Source: Verrucomicrobiota bacterium (GTDB lineage Bacteria > Verrucomicrobiota > Verrucomicrobiia > Limisphaerales > SXTU01). From it: a stretch of 54,766 bases of DNA. Below the pieces are notes generated by a model. The model saw nothing but the letters and a program-made list of their open reading frames with translations. It ran no database searches and was not told where the DNA came from. The position numbers were made by a program, and so were the translations under genes. Shown here piece by piece: positions 18,100 to 26,021 of this stretch. The stretch covers positions 1-54,766 of the forward strand of contig JACRKB010000028.1 in the NCBI GenBank assembly GCA_016235545.1, given 5' to 3'. Numbering within the stretch: the first letter of the stretch is position 1; each line of letters opens with the position of its first letter.

Positions 18100-18489
18100 T
18101 CATGGGCGCAGGCGCAGTGCGATCTGCTTGTCGATCTCCGCCGCCCAGTCAATGTCCGCCCAGCCCGCGTCCGTGCGCACCTGGACGACGATTTCGGAGA
18201 TGTTCGGCTCCACCTCGGTGACCTTCACATAGACCATGCGGGTGTTGACCTTGGCGACGAGAGAGTTGTTGATGCGGTTCTCGGACTGGAGCACGCCCAG
18301 CCCGCCCTTCTCGGAGGCGAGCACTTCCTTTGCGGCGTCAACGATTTGTGCGACGGGGATTTGGTAGCGGCTGACGATCCGGTCCTTGCGGAAAGGCACG
18401 CCCGCTGACTTGTCGCCGTCCACCGTGGAGATGCAGCCCGTGCCACCGACCACCAGGACCGCCAAGAGACTAAAAAGCAATTTCTTCAT
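18100..18489 (-). CDS. Small lipoprotein of unknown function
   Basis: The 129-residue product begins with a lipoprotein signal peptide (MKKLLFSLLAVLVVGGTGC; lipobox GGTGC, Cys19). The mature part alternates strands and helices (QIPVAQIVDAAKEVLAS, NSLVAKVNTRMVYVKVTEVE, ISEIVVQVRTDAGWADI). It resembles small DUF3568-like lipoproteins, though this assignment is from memory of pattern only. It is probably anchored to a membrane facing the periplasm. Nothing in the neighbourhood reveals a partner. Confidence 0.75.
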   Translation of the reverse strand: MKKLLFSLLAVLVVGGTGCISTVDGDKSAGVPFRKDRIVSRYQIPVAQIVDAAKEVLASEKGGLGVLQSENRINNSLVAKVNTRMVYVKVTEVEPNISEIVVQVRTDAGWADIDWAAEIDKQIALRLRP

Positions 18490-18854
18490 GGGCGCGTATG
18501 CAATGCGGAAGGCCGGGAGGCGTCAAGCAATTGTTGGCCCCGCAACGGGAGTGGGGCACCCCAGTTTGCTCCAATCAAGCCGGCGGCCTTTCGCCTGATC
18601 CTATGCCCGCTCCTTCCCCGGCCCCGTAGAAGCGCACGATTGGCCGAATCCATGCAGTTGAAATCCGATGGCTTCGCTTTGACGCAGAGACGCAGAGGAC
18701 GCAAAGATGCGCGGAGAAGCCACCGGCGAGGGACACCAGATAGTGAACACAAACTGCCTGCCTCAACTCTGCGTTCCTCTGCGTCCCTGCGTTTAAGCGA
18801 CCGCCTCTCCAGTTGAATGGACTCGGATTAGGATTCCAAGCGGGAAGGCCAACT
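18490..18854. other. Intergenic region with a CGCAGAG foldback
   Basis: Apart from the foldback at 18643-18830, this gap between two minus-strand genes shows no supported gene. The first 110 bp upstream of the lipoprotein start presumably holds its promoter, but no clear boxes were seen. Confidence 0.5.
18643..18830. repeat. CGCAGAG foldback element, copy 1
   Basis: About 190 nt folding back on itself. The left arm runs from GAATCCATGCAGTTGAAATC into ACGCAGAGACGCAGAGGACGC. A central loop contains AAGCCACCGGCGAGGGACAC and GTGAACACAAAC. The right arm runs from CTCTGCGTTCCTCTGCGTCC to CCAGTTGAATGGACTC, which pairs with the left arm imperfectly. The same left end, core and loop recur at 35833-36023; the left half is at 22284-22380 (inverted) and the core at 39624-39762. 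Confidence 0.85.
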
Positions 18855-21800
18855 TTAGCGCGGAGTTGTCTCCCCCTCTTCCACGCCGGGCCGGAATTCC
18901 ACCCGGACTCCGTCTGGCACGCCCTGGCGGCGCAGGTCGGTGGCGCTCAGCTTTCGGCCTTTGCTGTCCACGAGGCCGGGCTGGCGGTTGCGGAATGTGA
19001 TTTCGGCCACGGTGACTTCGTTGCTGCCACGGTCGAGGAAGCGGGCGCGCAGTGGACCCCAGCGTGGCAGCGGTGCCTGGCCGCCGCCGGAGAGGAGGTT
19101 CGCGCCGTTGATCGCTTTCACCACGTAGGTCGCGGCGAGGCGGTTGGTGTCCACGAAGGCAGTCGGAATCACGCGCGTCATCAGCGGCGTGCCGGGGCTG
19201 TCTCCGGGGTCGTAGGCCAGCGGCGTGCGGTAAATTTCCCGGCCCAGCGCGAAGACCAGATACCCCATGATGCCTGACTCCGGGTCGTCTGCCGGATTCC
19301 ATTTGAGGTGGTGTCCGTCCGCGAGGATTTCCAACTCCACGCCCGGCACGGCGGTGGGCGGCGTGGCATCGAGGGGTTGCACGCCGGCTTGCAGGGAAAT
19401 GCTCTCGGGCTGGCCGCCGTCGCGCACGAGCATCGCGCCCTTTTTCACGTCGGCGTTCTTGAAGGTCGAGGTCGTCACGTAGCTGCTGTAGGGCAGTTCG
19501 TAAAAGCCACCGGCTGCTTCCACGTGATCCACCAGCAGCGGCGAGCGCGCCACGAGCGCGCGCTGGACGCCGGTGATTTTACAATGCGACACGCTCGCCT
19601 GGCCGCCCACGAGAATGCCCACCGGGCTGCCGGGGAAGTCCTGGTTCAGAATGTCGAGGTGGCTCAACGCCACTGCGCCGTGGCCTATCACCTCGACGAC
19701 CGCGTTGGTGGAAGTCTCCTTGCCCACGCGGCGGAAGAGGCAGTTCTGCACGAGGTGCGCCTCGCCGCCGAAGATGCGCACCGCCGTGTCTGCGATGTCC
19801 TCGAAGGCGCAGTTATGGATGCCCACGACTCCGGTCTTCGCCTGGCCTGGCCGCAGGTCTATCGCCCGTTCGGTGAGGTTGCGGAACGTGCAGTTGGCGA
19901 GGTTCAGCCGCGTGATGGCCGGGCCGCCCGCCATGCCGCGCTCGCCGGTGAAGACTCCGCGCGTCCGGTCGTGCCCGTGCGTGAATCCGACGCGGCCATT
20001 CACAAACTCGCAGTCCTGATATGACTGGTCCTGCGCCGCGTGGACGGTGACGCCCGCGTGCGCCTGCCCATCGAAGCGCACGCGCAGCAGGAGCGCGGTC
20101 GCGGTGTTCGTCGCGCCGCCCGTGCCAGCCTGAGCGTTGTGTCCGTAACGGCCGCCGCGCACGGTCAGGTTGACCAGTCCTTTGCAGTCGCGCTGCGAGC
20201 AATCCACGTTCGTGGGCCAGCTCACAAGGGTCCGGTCCATGCCCGCGCCAAAGAGCAGTCCGTTCGTGATGGGCTGGGACAGCGCGTAATCGCCCGCGCC
20301 GAGGAAGACGTTTTCCCCCGCGCCCAGCGCGCGCTCGATGGCGGCGGCGGGCTTGCCGGTGAAGTCCGTGAAGCGCCTGCCGAAGAGCAGCGGCGGCGGC
20401 GCGCGCAGATCCCCCAGCGGCACGAGCACGGGGCGGGCGAGGTTGACGCCCAGCACGGGGAAGCGCACCCGCAGGTCGCGCGCGGTGGAGTTGTATGCCG
20501 GCCCGCCGGCGCGCGGCAGCACGCGGAAAATGTTTTTCGGCTCGGCGAAGTTTGCGTTCAGCCCGCCCTGATCGACGGACCATTCCTGCAGGAACGGGTC
20601 GCGCGCCACGAGGCCGTCCGCGTAGTGCAGGCCCGGCAGCGCCGCGCGCCGCCCGATGCTCCAAGGTTTCAAGTCGCCGTGGCCGAAGAGGCGGTTGCGC
20701 TGGCCGCCGAGCTGGATGGCCGCGCCACGGAAGGGCGCGTTCGCGTGGTTGTGGCCCCACTCCTCGTGGTCGTGATACTTGAGCATGTCCGGCAGCCGGA
20801 GATAACCCGCGTTCGCCGCCTCGCCCCGCCCGGCCAGAGCCGTCGCGATCACCGCGCAGTCGATGCCGTAGTCCACTTCCAGAATCGGGTCCGCCCAAGT
20901 CCCGCCCTCCGCCGACGCGTGCGCAAAGGTCAGCCCCGTCGCGCGCACGACGTGGAAGGGTGTCCACGCCGTCTGCCCGCGCACCAGCGGGCTGAGGATG
21001 TAGCTGTGGTGCCCGTGACCATCGAGGTTCTCCGCCTGCACGCGCACGACCGGTGGCCAGTCCATGTCCCAGCGCCGCTCGCCCTCGGGCGGCGCGATGG
21101 TGAGCTTGTGGACGGTCACGCCGCGCACGAAGCCGCGCAGCCACAACTGCGCCTCGTCCAGCGGCGTCTTAAAATCCCCCGCCAGCACCGTGCTGCCGCC
21201 GTGGTAGAACGACACCGCGTCCGCGTGCGTCAGGTGCGTTGCCGGCCCGTGAGACTGGTAGAACGCGCACCGCTCCATCCGCGCCGCGCCCTGCGTCATC
21301 CGCGCAGGCGTGTGCCAGAAGAACTGGCAGTCCGTCACATCCGCGCGCAGCTCCCACGCCACGCTGCCGCCGATGAATTGCACGTCCTTCACCGGCCGCC
21401 GCACGACGATGCTGGCAAGGGGCCCGTCGAACACCACCGCATCGCCCTCGCCCGCCGCGTCCACCGCCGCCTGCGCGCCGATCTGCGAGGTGAAGTAAAT
21501 TTTCGCGCCAGCGCGGGCGGAGGATTTGGCCGCGCCGACGGGCAGCGCGTAGGGCAATGGCGGTGGCTCGCTGGCGATGCTGAAGCCCGACGGGAGTTCA
21601 GGCTCCGGCTCCGCAGGCGCGCCTGTTTGAGCGGCTCCGGGCTTGGCTGCGGGCGCGGGCGCGCCCAGCAGAGCGACGCCCTGTGTGATTCTTGCCTTGG
21701 CCTTCTTCCTGGCCGGCGGCGGCTTGGGATGGAACGCGGCCCAGATGCCCGCGACGGCCAGCGCCAGCATCGCACCCCAGACGAGTATTGGCCCTAGCTC

Positions 21801-22226
21801 GATGTCGAAGATGACTTTCTTCCTCTCCGCATTCTGCTCGCGGAGCAAGTCCTCGAAGCGCGGCCCCTCGCGCCGGACCTTCGCCGCGACGCCGCCGGGA
21901 GTGGGCTTGGGCGTCTGGCCGGCGGGCGGGCGCGGGATGGGGGTGCCCGCCTCGTAGAGCAGCTCGACGACGCCGATGCGGAGCACGTCGCCATCCTTGA
22001 GCGCGGCCGTGGTGATGTGCGCGCCGTTGACCGCCGTGCCGCCGCCGCTGCGGTCCTTCACGCGGCAGCCGTCCGGGTCCACGGAGAGAAGGAGATGCTG
22101 GTTGGCGACGGATTCGTCCGCGACGACAAGCGTGTTCCCGACCTGCCTGCCAATGGTGACGATGCCGGGGGACAGCTCGAAACGCTGCCCTCGGCGCGCG
22201 CCGGTGAGTATGGTGAGCCTGGCCAT
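18855..22226 (-). CDS. FHA-domain protein with transmembrane helix and right-handed beta-helix
   Basis: A 1123-residue protein. Residues 1-92 form an FHA domain (MARLTILTGARRGQRFEL, VTIGRQVGNTLVV, DESVANQHLL, DRSGGGTAVNGAHI). A charged linker leads to one transmembrane helix at about 145-166 (LGPILVWGAMLALAVAGIWA). The rest includes pectate-lyase-like beta-helix coils (for example INCTF/IHNCAFEDI-type repeats such as LNLANCTFRNLTERAIDL, GVVGIHNCAFEDIADTAV) and near the end a fibronectin-like segment (DATPPTAVPGVELEILADG). The topology implies a cytoplasmic phosphothreonine-reading head and an extracytoplasmic carbohydrate-type domain. ATG 22226 is chosen over an upstream frame extension that runs into a CGCAGAG repeat. 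It resembles the FHA protein at 13938 only over the FHA domain. Confidence 0.8.
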   Translation of the reverse strand: MARLTILTGARRGQRFELSPGIVTIGRQVGNTLVVADESVANQHLLLSVDPDGCRVKDRSGGGTAVNGAHITTAALKDGDVLRIGVVELLYEAGTPIPRPPAGQTPKPTPGGVAAKVRREGPRFEDLLREQNAERKKVIFDIELGPILVWGAMLALAVAGIWAAFHPKPPPARKKAKARITQGVALLGAPAPAAKPGAAQTGAPAEPEPELPSGFSIASEPPPLPYALPVGAAKSSARAGAKIYFTSQIGAQAAVDAAGEGDAVVFDGPLASIVVRRPVKDVQFIGGSVAWELRADVTDCQFFWHTPARMTQGAARMERCAFYQSHGPATHLTHADAVSFYHGGSTVLAGDFKTPLDEAQLWLRGFVRGVTVHKLTIAPPEGERRWDMDWPPVVRVQAENLDGHGHHSYILSPLVRGQTAWTPFHVVRATGLTFAHASAEGGTWADPILEVDYGIDCAVIATALAGRGEAANAGYLRLPDMLKYHDHEEWGHNHANAPFRGAAIQLGGQRNRLFGHGDLKPWSIGRRAALPGLHYADGLVARDPFLQEWSVDQGGLNANFAEPKNIFRVLPRAGGPAYNSTARDLRVRFPVLGVNLARPVLVPLGDLRAPPPLLFGRRFTDFTGKPAAAIERALGAGENVFLGAGDYALSQPITNGLLFGAGMDRTLVSWPTNVDCSQRDCKGLVNLTVRGGRYGHNAQAGTGGATNTATALLLRVRFDGQAHAGVTVHAAQDQSYQDCEFVNGRVGFTHGHDRTRGVFTGERGMAGGPAITRLNLANCTFRNLTERAIDLRPGQAKTGVVGIHNCAFEDIADTAVRIFGGEAHLVQNCLFRRVGKETSTNAVVEVIGHGAVALSHLDILNQDFPGSPVGILVGGQASVSHCKITGVQRALVARSPLLVDHVEAAGGFYELPYSSYVTTSTFKNADVKKGAMLVRDGGQPESISLQAGVQPLDATPPTAVPGVELEILADGHHLKWNPADDPESGIMGYLVFALGREIYRTPLAYDPGDSPGTPLMTRVIPTAFVDTNRLAATYVVKAINGANLLSGGGQAPLPRWGPLRARFLDRGSNEVTVAEITFRNRQPGLVDSKGRKLSATDLRRQGVPDGVRVEFRPGVEEGETTPR

Positions 22227-22283
22227 TGTGCAGCGAACGACGGGCGCGGAGGCTAGCAAGCCGGGCTGTCGTGTCAAAGAACC

Positions 22284-22380
22284 TCGCTGCAGCGCAGCTT
22301 TGCGTCCTCTGCGTCTCTGCGTTAAAGCGGAGCGATCGGATTTCAACTGCATGGATTCGGCTCAATCGTAATCTTAATCC
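22284..22380. repeat. CGCAGAG foldback element, half copy (inverted)
   Basis: The reverse complement of this stretch matches the left half of copy 1: GAATCCATGCAGTTGAAATC, then CGCTTTAACGCAGAGACGC, then AGAGGACGCAAAG. It ends in GTAATCTTAATCC, a phrase shared with the foldback at 42951-43015. It is 58 bp upstream of the FHA/beta-helix gene start. Confidence 0.8.
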
Positions 22381-22455
22381 CAGCGGTTGGAGCACGGCGG
22401 AGAAGTTGAGCAGGCAAAGTGATAAAGATTCAGAGTAAGAACGGAATCAGACCGC

Positions 22456-23259
22456 ATGGAAAAATACTGGCACGTCCTGAACATCGGCCTTCAGAACACG
22501 ATGGTGTATCGGCTGAACTTCCTCTTCCGTGCCACCTTCGGGCTCATCCCGCTCATCGCCATCATCTCCGTCTGGCGCGCGATCTACGACGGCAAGCCCG
22601 GCGGGCAGATCGCCAGCTATGGCCTGTCGGAGATGATTTCCTACTACCTCGTCATCACCATCGTGGACGCGCTGACCGCCGTGACGGAGGACGACTGGCA
22701 GATCGCCTCCGACATCAAGGATGGCAACATCAGCCAGTTCCTGCTCAAGCCGATGGACTACCTCACCTACCGCCTCTGCCTGTTCTGCTCGGGCCGGCTC
22801 GTGTATGCCGTCGTCGCGCTGGTGCCGACGTGCGCCTTCATCTGGCTGCTGCGGGACAACTTCATCCTGCCTCCCGACGCCGCTACCGCTGGCGGGTTCG
22901 CGGTCTCGGTTGCGCTGACCGCGCTGCTGCAATTCCTCTTCAGCTTCACACTCGCGCTGCTCGCCTTCTGGGTGCTGGAAGTCGCGACCTTCATCTTCAT
23001 CGCCTTCGCCTTCGAATACCTCGCTGGCGGCCACCTCTTCCCGCTGGACCTCCTGCCGCCCGCCCTCGCCGGCGCGCTGGATTACACGCCATTCCCCTAC
23101 ATGCTCTTCTTCCCCGTGAGCATCTGGCTGGGCCGCGTGACGGGAGACGCCCTCTGGCTCGGCGTGCTGGTGCAAGCCCTCTGGGTCGTGGCCGCCTACG
23201 CGCTCGCCCGCCTGGTGTGGAGCAGAGGCATCAAGAAATACTCGGCAGTGGGAGGGTGA
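22456..23259 (+). CDS. ABC-2 family transporter permease
   Basis: The 267-residue protein has six hydrophobic segments and the layout of ABC-2/DUF990-type permeases: N-terminal MEKYWHVLNIGLQNTMVYRL amphipathic start, ASYGLSEMISYYLVITIVDALT, the conserved region DIKDGNISQFLLKPMDYLTY, and C-terminal LVWSRGIKKYSAVGG. Such proteins pair with a second permease and an ATPase to export lipids or drugs. The second permease follows 2 bp later. No ATPase gene is adjacent, which is unusual. Start ATG 22456 fits family length. Confidence 0.85.
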   Translation: MEKYWHVLNIGLQNTMVYRLNFLFRATFGLIPLIAIISVWRAIYDGKPGGQIASYGLSEMISYYLVITIVDALTAVTEDDWQIASDIKDGNISQFLLKPMDYLTYRLCLFCSGRLVYAVVALVPTCAFIWLLRDNFILPPDAATAGGFAVSVALTALLQFLFSFTLALLAFWVLEVATFIFIAFAFEYLAGGHLFPLDLLPPALAGALDYTPFPYMLFFPVSIWLGRVTGDALWLGVLVQALWVVAAYALARLVWSRGIKKYSAVGG

Positions 23260-23261
23260 AG

Positions 23262-24137
23262 ATGAGTTCCGGGTTCAAAGTTCAAGGTTCAAAGTCAACG
23301 GGTGCCTCCCCGTCGCCAGACGCCATTCCCCATTCCCCATTCCCCATCCGCCATTACCTCGGCCTCTACGCCGCCCTCTGGCGCAACTCCGTCATCCGCG
23401 AGCTGGGCTTCAAGGCGAACTTTCTCATGTGGATCGTCGTCGAGGCGCTTTGGTTCGCGCTGCAACTGAGCTTCATCAGCGTGCTCTACCTGCACACTGA
23501 GAGCATCGGCTCGTGGACGAAGTGGCAGGTCGTCGCGCTCGTGGGCACGAGCCATCTCATCCAGCAGCTTTTCACCGCCATCTTCCTCACCAACCTCACC
23601 GCGCTCTCCGAGCACATCCGCACAGGCAAGCTCGACTTCATGATCCTGCTGCCCGTCAACACCCGCTTCCTCGTCTCGTTTCGGCAAGTGGACCTCGGCG
23701 GATTCGTCAACGCCATCGGCGCGCTCTGCGTCATAGGCTACTCCCTGCACCGGCTTGGCCACACACCGGGAGTCGCGCAGGTCGTGGGATTTCTCCTGCT
23801 CATCCTCGTGGGCATCCTCATCCACTACTCTCTAATGCTGATGCTCTCGGCCACGAGCTTCTGGACCGTGCGCGCGCAAGGCATCGTCTGGGGCTACTAC
23901 AACCTCTTCAACATCGCCCGCCTGCCCGACGAGGCCTTCCGAGGCCCGTTCAAGGCGGTCTTCACCTTCGCCCTGCCCATGCTGCTTGTCTCGAACGTCC
24001 CGGTGAGACTGCTCGTGGACAAGCTCGCTTCCCCGCTGGAAATCCTCCTGCTCGTCGCTCTCGCCGCGATCATCTTCGCCGCGTCAGAACTGCTCTGGCG
24101 CAGCGCGCTCAAGCGTTACACCAGCGCCAGCTCGTAA
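23262..24137 (+). CDS. ABC-2 family transporter permease, second subunit
   Basis: A 291-residue partner of the upstream permease: six membrane segments, with RNSVIRELGFKANFLMWIVV, SHLIQQLFTAIFLTNL, EHIRTGKLDFMILLPVNTRF and ELLWRSALKRYTSASS as recognisable blocks of this permease class. The first about 32 residues do not look like the family. They are encoded by heptamer repeats (FKVQGSK from GTTCAAA/GTTCAAG units and IPHSPFPIRH from CATTCCC units). No ATG lies between them and the conserved core (LGLYAALW), so the repeat seems to be translated from ATG 23262, 2 bp after the first permease's stop. Confidence 0.85.
   Translation: MSSGFKVQGSKSTGASPSPDAIPHSPFPIRHYLGLYAALWRNSVIRELGFKANFLMWIVVEALWFALQLSFISVLYLHTESIGSWTKWQVVALVGTSHLIQQLFTAIFLTNLTALSEHIRTGKLDFMILLPVNTRFLVSFRQVDLGGFVNAIGALCVIGYSLHRLGHTPGVAQVVGFLLLILVGILIHYSLMLMLSATSFWTVRAQGIVWGYYNLFNIARLPDEAFRGPFKAVFTFALPMLLVSNVPVRLLVDKLASPLEILLLVALAAIIFAASELLWRSALKRYTSASS
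23273..23358. repeat. Heptamer tracts at the start of the second ABC permease
   Basis: Units GTTCAAA, GTTCAAG, GTTCAAA, GTCAACG occupy 23273-23300. After 23 nt, CATTCCC x3, CATCCGC, CATTACC occupy 23324-23358. Both lie inside the reading frame. Confidence 0.85.
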
Positions 24138-24197
24138 GGGGAGCGCCTCGGCTTCTTGCAGGCGCCCAATGCAGTGAGCGATGCAGCAGGGCCGCTC

Positions 24198-24281
24198 CTC
24201 CTGCTCGTAATCCTGACTCGAATCCTGCTCCGTTGACCGAAACGCGTGGGGAAGGAGCAGGATTGGGATAACGAGCAAGAG
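24198..24281. repeat. Heptamer-based foldback
   Basis: The left arm 24198-24231 (CTCGTAA, TCCTGAC, TCGAATC, CTGCTCC steps) pairs imperfectly with the right arm 24254-24281 (GGAGCAGGATTGGGATAACG and following). A 22-nt loop separates them. Confidence 0.7.
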
Positions 24282-24300
24282 TGGGAAAGCCGGCGTTGCA

Positions 24301-24612
24301 ATAAACTGATTCGGGCGCATCTCACTTTCCTGCAGACCGGAGGCGAGTCGGTGCTTCGGGCTGAAAGCCCGGCATTCGCTAGCCTGGGGTGAAGCCCCAG
24401 GTCAACGAGGCCACGAGGAAGCCGAGCGCTGTAAGCGCGTCACCTTGGAAACCGGGCGGCGGCGTGGCGGGCTTACAGCCCCCGGCACGGCCTGGCGGGA
24501 CCACCTGGGGCTGCGTTCACTACGTTCACTCCACCCCAGGCTGACGAATGACGGGCTTTCAGCCCTGCCGACCCGGGTTGCAAGAAACTGAGATGCGCCC
24601 AACTGATTCCCT
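24301..24612. repeat. Large (about 310-bp) foldback element
   Basis: The outer arms share AACTGATTC next to GGGCGCATCTCA (24304-24325) with their inverted counterpart (TGAGATGCGCCCAACTGATT, 24589-24608). The inner arms share GGGCTGAAAGCCCG and AGCCTGGGGTG (24359-24390) with CACCCCAGGCT and CGGGCTTTCAGCCC (24531-24566). The loop carries further short palindromes such as GCGCTGTAAGCGC. It is non-coding and looks like a MITE-sized element. Confidence 0.75.
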
Positions 24613-24689
24613 GTCCCGAAAATCCGGTTGTCACGCAACGGCCCGCTGTTACATTCCCACGCCATTGCAGACCGGCAACCGCTGTTGAT

Positions 24690-24911
24690 ATGTCAAACAA
24701 CCCTGGCCAATCGGGCGACGACGAGTGGGTGAAAAACTCCGCGCTCTACCGCGAGTTTCTAGCCGAGCGTGAGGAGATCATGAAGCACAAGTGGATCGAG
24801 TCCGAGAAGGCCCAGCACGATGTCGGCTTCGAGCGCGCCCTGACCGACTGGATCGTCAAGCACCGTGGCAAGTGGCGCAAGACGCGCCACACCCAGCAGG
24901 GCCAGCACTGA
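24690..24911 (+). CDS. Small charged protein of unknown function
   Basis: A 73-residue, highly charged product with helical character. It includes YREFLAEREEIMKHKWIESE, GFERALTDWIVKHRGKWRK and a basic C-terminus. The E-K-A-x-H-D-V-G-F-E-R-A-L-x-x-W-I pattern appears deliberately conserved in design, but no named family was recognised with confidence. It precedes pyrR by 44 bp on the same strand and may share its transcript. Confidence 0.6.
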   Translation: MSNNPGQSGDDEWVKNSALYREFLAEREEIMKHKWIESEKAQHDVGFERALTDWIVKHRGKWRKTRHTQQGQH

Positions 24912-24955
24912 TTTTTCCCGCCGGCTTCCCCGCGCCCGTCCCCGTTCCTCCCGTC

Positions 24956-25501
24956 ATGCCCGACTCGCTCCTCCTCGACGCCGCTTCCCTGTCCCGTGCG
25001 CTCACCCGCATCGCCCATGAAGTCGTCGAGCGCAACGAATCCGGGGCGGACGTGGTCCTCGTCGGCGTGCAGACGGGCGGCGTGCACATCGCACACCGGC
25101 TCGCAAAAACCCTCGGCGAGTTGTGGGGGCAGCCCATCCCCTGCGGATCGCTGGACGTCAACATGCACCGCGACGACCTCGCCAACCACCTCGCCCCCAC
25201 CGTCCACCCGACGCGGATCCCCGGCGACATCACAGGGAAAACGGTCGTCCTGGTGGACGACGTTCTCTTCAGCGGACGCACCACCCGCGCCGCGCTGGAC
25301 GCGCTCAACGACTTTGGCCGCCCCCGCCGCGTGCAGCTCGCCGTGCTGATTGACCGCGGCCACCGTGAGCTGCCCATCAAGGCGGATTTCATCGGCAAGA
25401 AAATCGTGACCCGCGCCAACGAACGCGTGAACGTGAAGCTCAACGAAGCCGACGGCGAAGACAGCGTGTGGCTGGTGAAGAACGGCGCGGCGGTCAGTTG
25501 A
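24956..25501 (+). CDS. pyrR: PyrR: pyrimidine regulator / uracil phosphoribosyltransferase
   Basis: The 181-residue protein matches PyrR in length and motifs. The PRPP-binding loop is VVLVDDVLFSGRTTRAALDA (about 97-116). Upstream is the ADVVLVGVQTGGVHIAHRLA substrate segment, and downstream VQLAVLIDRGHRELPIKADF, HxELPI and ADFIGKKI are typical. PyrR can convert uracil and PRPP to UMP and in many bacteria binds pyr mRNA to control attenuation. No pyr gene or attenuator is in view, so only the enzyme/RNA-binding family is claimed. ATG 24956 is the family start. Its 3' end overlaps, on the opposite strand, the stop of a decayed gene. Confidence 0.9.
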   Translation: MPDSLLLDAASLSRALTRIAHEVVERNESGADVVLVGVQTGGVHIAHRLAKTLGELWGQPIPCGSLDVNMHRDDLANHLAPTVHPTRIPGDITGKTVVLVDDVLFSGRTTRAALDALNDFGRPRRVQLAVLIDRGHRELPIKADFIGKKIVTRANERVNVKLNEADGEDSVWLVKNGAAVS

Positions 25502-25697
25502 CCGCGAAGTCCGTCACCAGAGGCATGTTCACGATGCGGTAGCCGCCACCCTCTTCAAAGGCGGTGAAAACCTTCTCTTCGGGCCGAGGCGCAATTCGGT
25601 CGTAAGCCGCAATCTGGATTTGCACGCCACTGGTCAACCGGGCGGCGAGGGAGGCGGAACGTGCAGGATTCAACTGCCGCCTTGATGGCCTCCGTTG
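25494..25697 (-). pseudogene. C-terminal remnant of an unidentified gene
   Basis: On the minus strand a frame without any ATG reads as a plausible protein end (SASLAARLTSGVQIQIAAYD, RIAPRPEEKVFTAFEEGGGY, RIVNMPLVTDFAVN, stop at 25494-25496). The stop overlaps the last codons of pyrR convergently. Upstream the frame meets a TGA at 25698-25700, where repeat-like sequence (25700-25925) begins, so the gene body seems lost or displaced by the repeat. The function is unknown. It could be a frameshifted gene if sequence errors exist. Confidence 0.4.
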
Positions 25698-26021
25698 TCA
25701 CAGCCGAAGCGTCTCACTCAACGGCTTCAACCAAGCTCATGTTTTCGCCAGCTTGTCGTCCCTGCTGCTCCACTCAGAGCAATACCAAATCCCAACTGCG
25801 GTTTTTGGGTTCAACGGCTTCCGCCGGCTCGCCAGAACGGCTCGTCCCCCGGGCACAAACCGTTGAAACGGCTTGTGTCACGCCATCTCCTTCCACACCC
25901 CGCAATGGCCGTGAGCTAATGCGAGCGCTTCGGGCCTGTGCAAGGGACTGCGTTGTGCCGCTTGAAGAATTCTCGTTCAGGGCGGTTTGACGCACGCCTC
26001 CCAATCGCCTTAACTGCCGTC
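25502..26021. other. Intergenic region with gene remnant and degenerate palindrome
   Basis: The first part is covered by the minus-strand remnant. About 25700-25925 is a degenerate relative of the 12520 element: GAAGCCGTTGAG-type and ACCGTTGAAACGG phrases plus GAGCTAATGCGAG. No further gene was seen before the DCC protein. Confidence 0.5.
25700..25925. repeat. Degenerate copy of the CCGTTGAAACGG palindromic element
   Basis: It contains TCAACGGCTTCAACC (25718-25732), GGTTCAACGGCTTCC (25808-25822) and ACCGTTGAAACGG (25859-25871), and ends in GAGCTAATGCGAG (25913-25925). These correspond to the inner palindromes and terminal CTAATGAG of the element at 12520-12682, but the outer arms are eroded. 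Confidence 0.5.

Larger units (their letters stand above)
24138..24689. other. 552-bp intergenic region made of two foldbacks
   Basis: It contains a heptamer foldback (24198-24281) and a large foldback (24301-24612). No gene was found. The promoter for the small gene at 24690 must lie within the last about 75 bp or read through the repeats. Confidence 0.6.

Noticed and set aside
5396-24281. CRISPR array based on regularly spaced short repeats
   Set aside because: Units are 7 nt, contiguous and degenerate, with no unique spacers and no cas genes nearby.
24138-24325. Short minus-strand frames in the repeat-filled gap after the permeases
   Set aside because: They are translations of heptamer foldback sequence without start context or conserved pattern.
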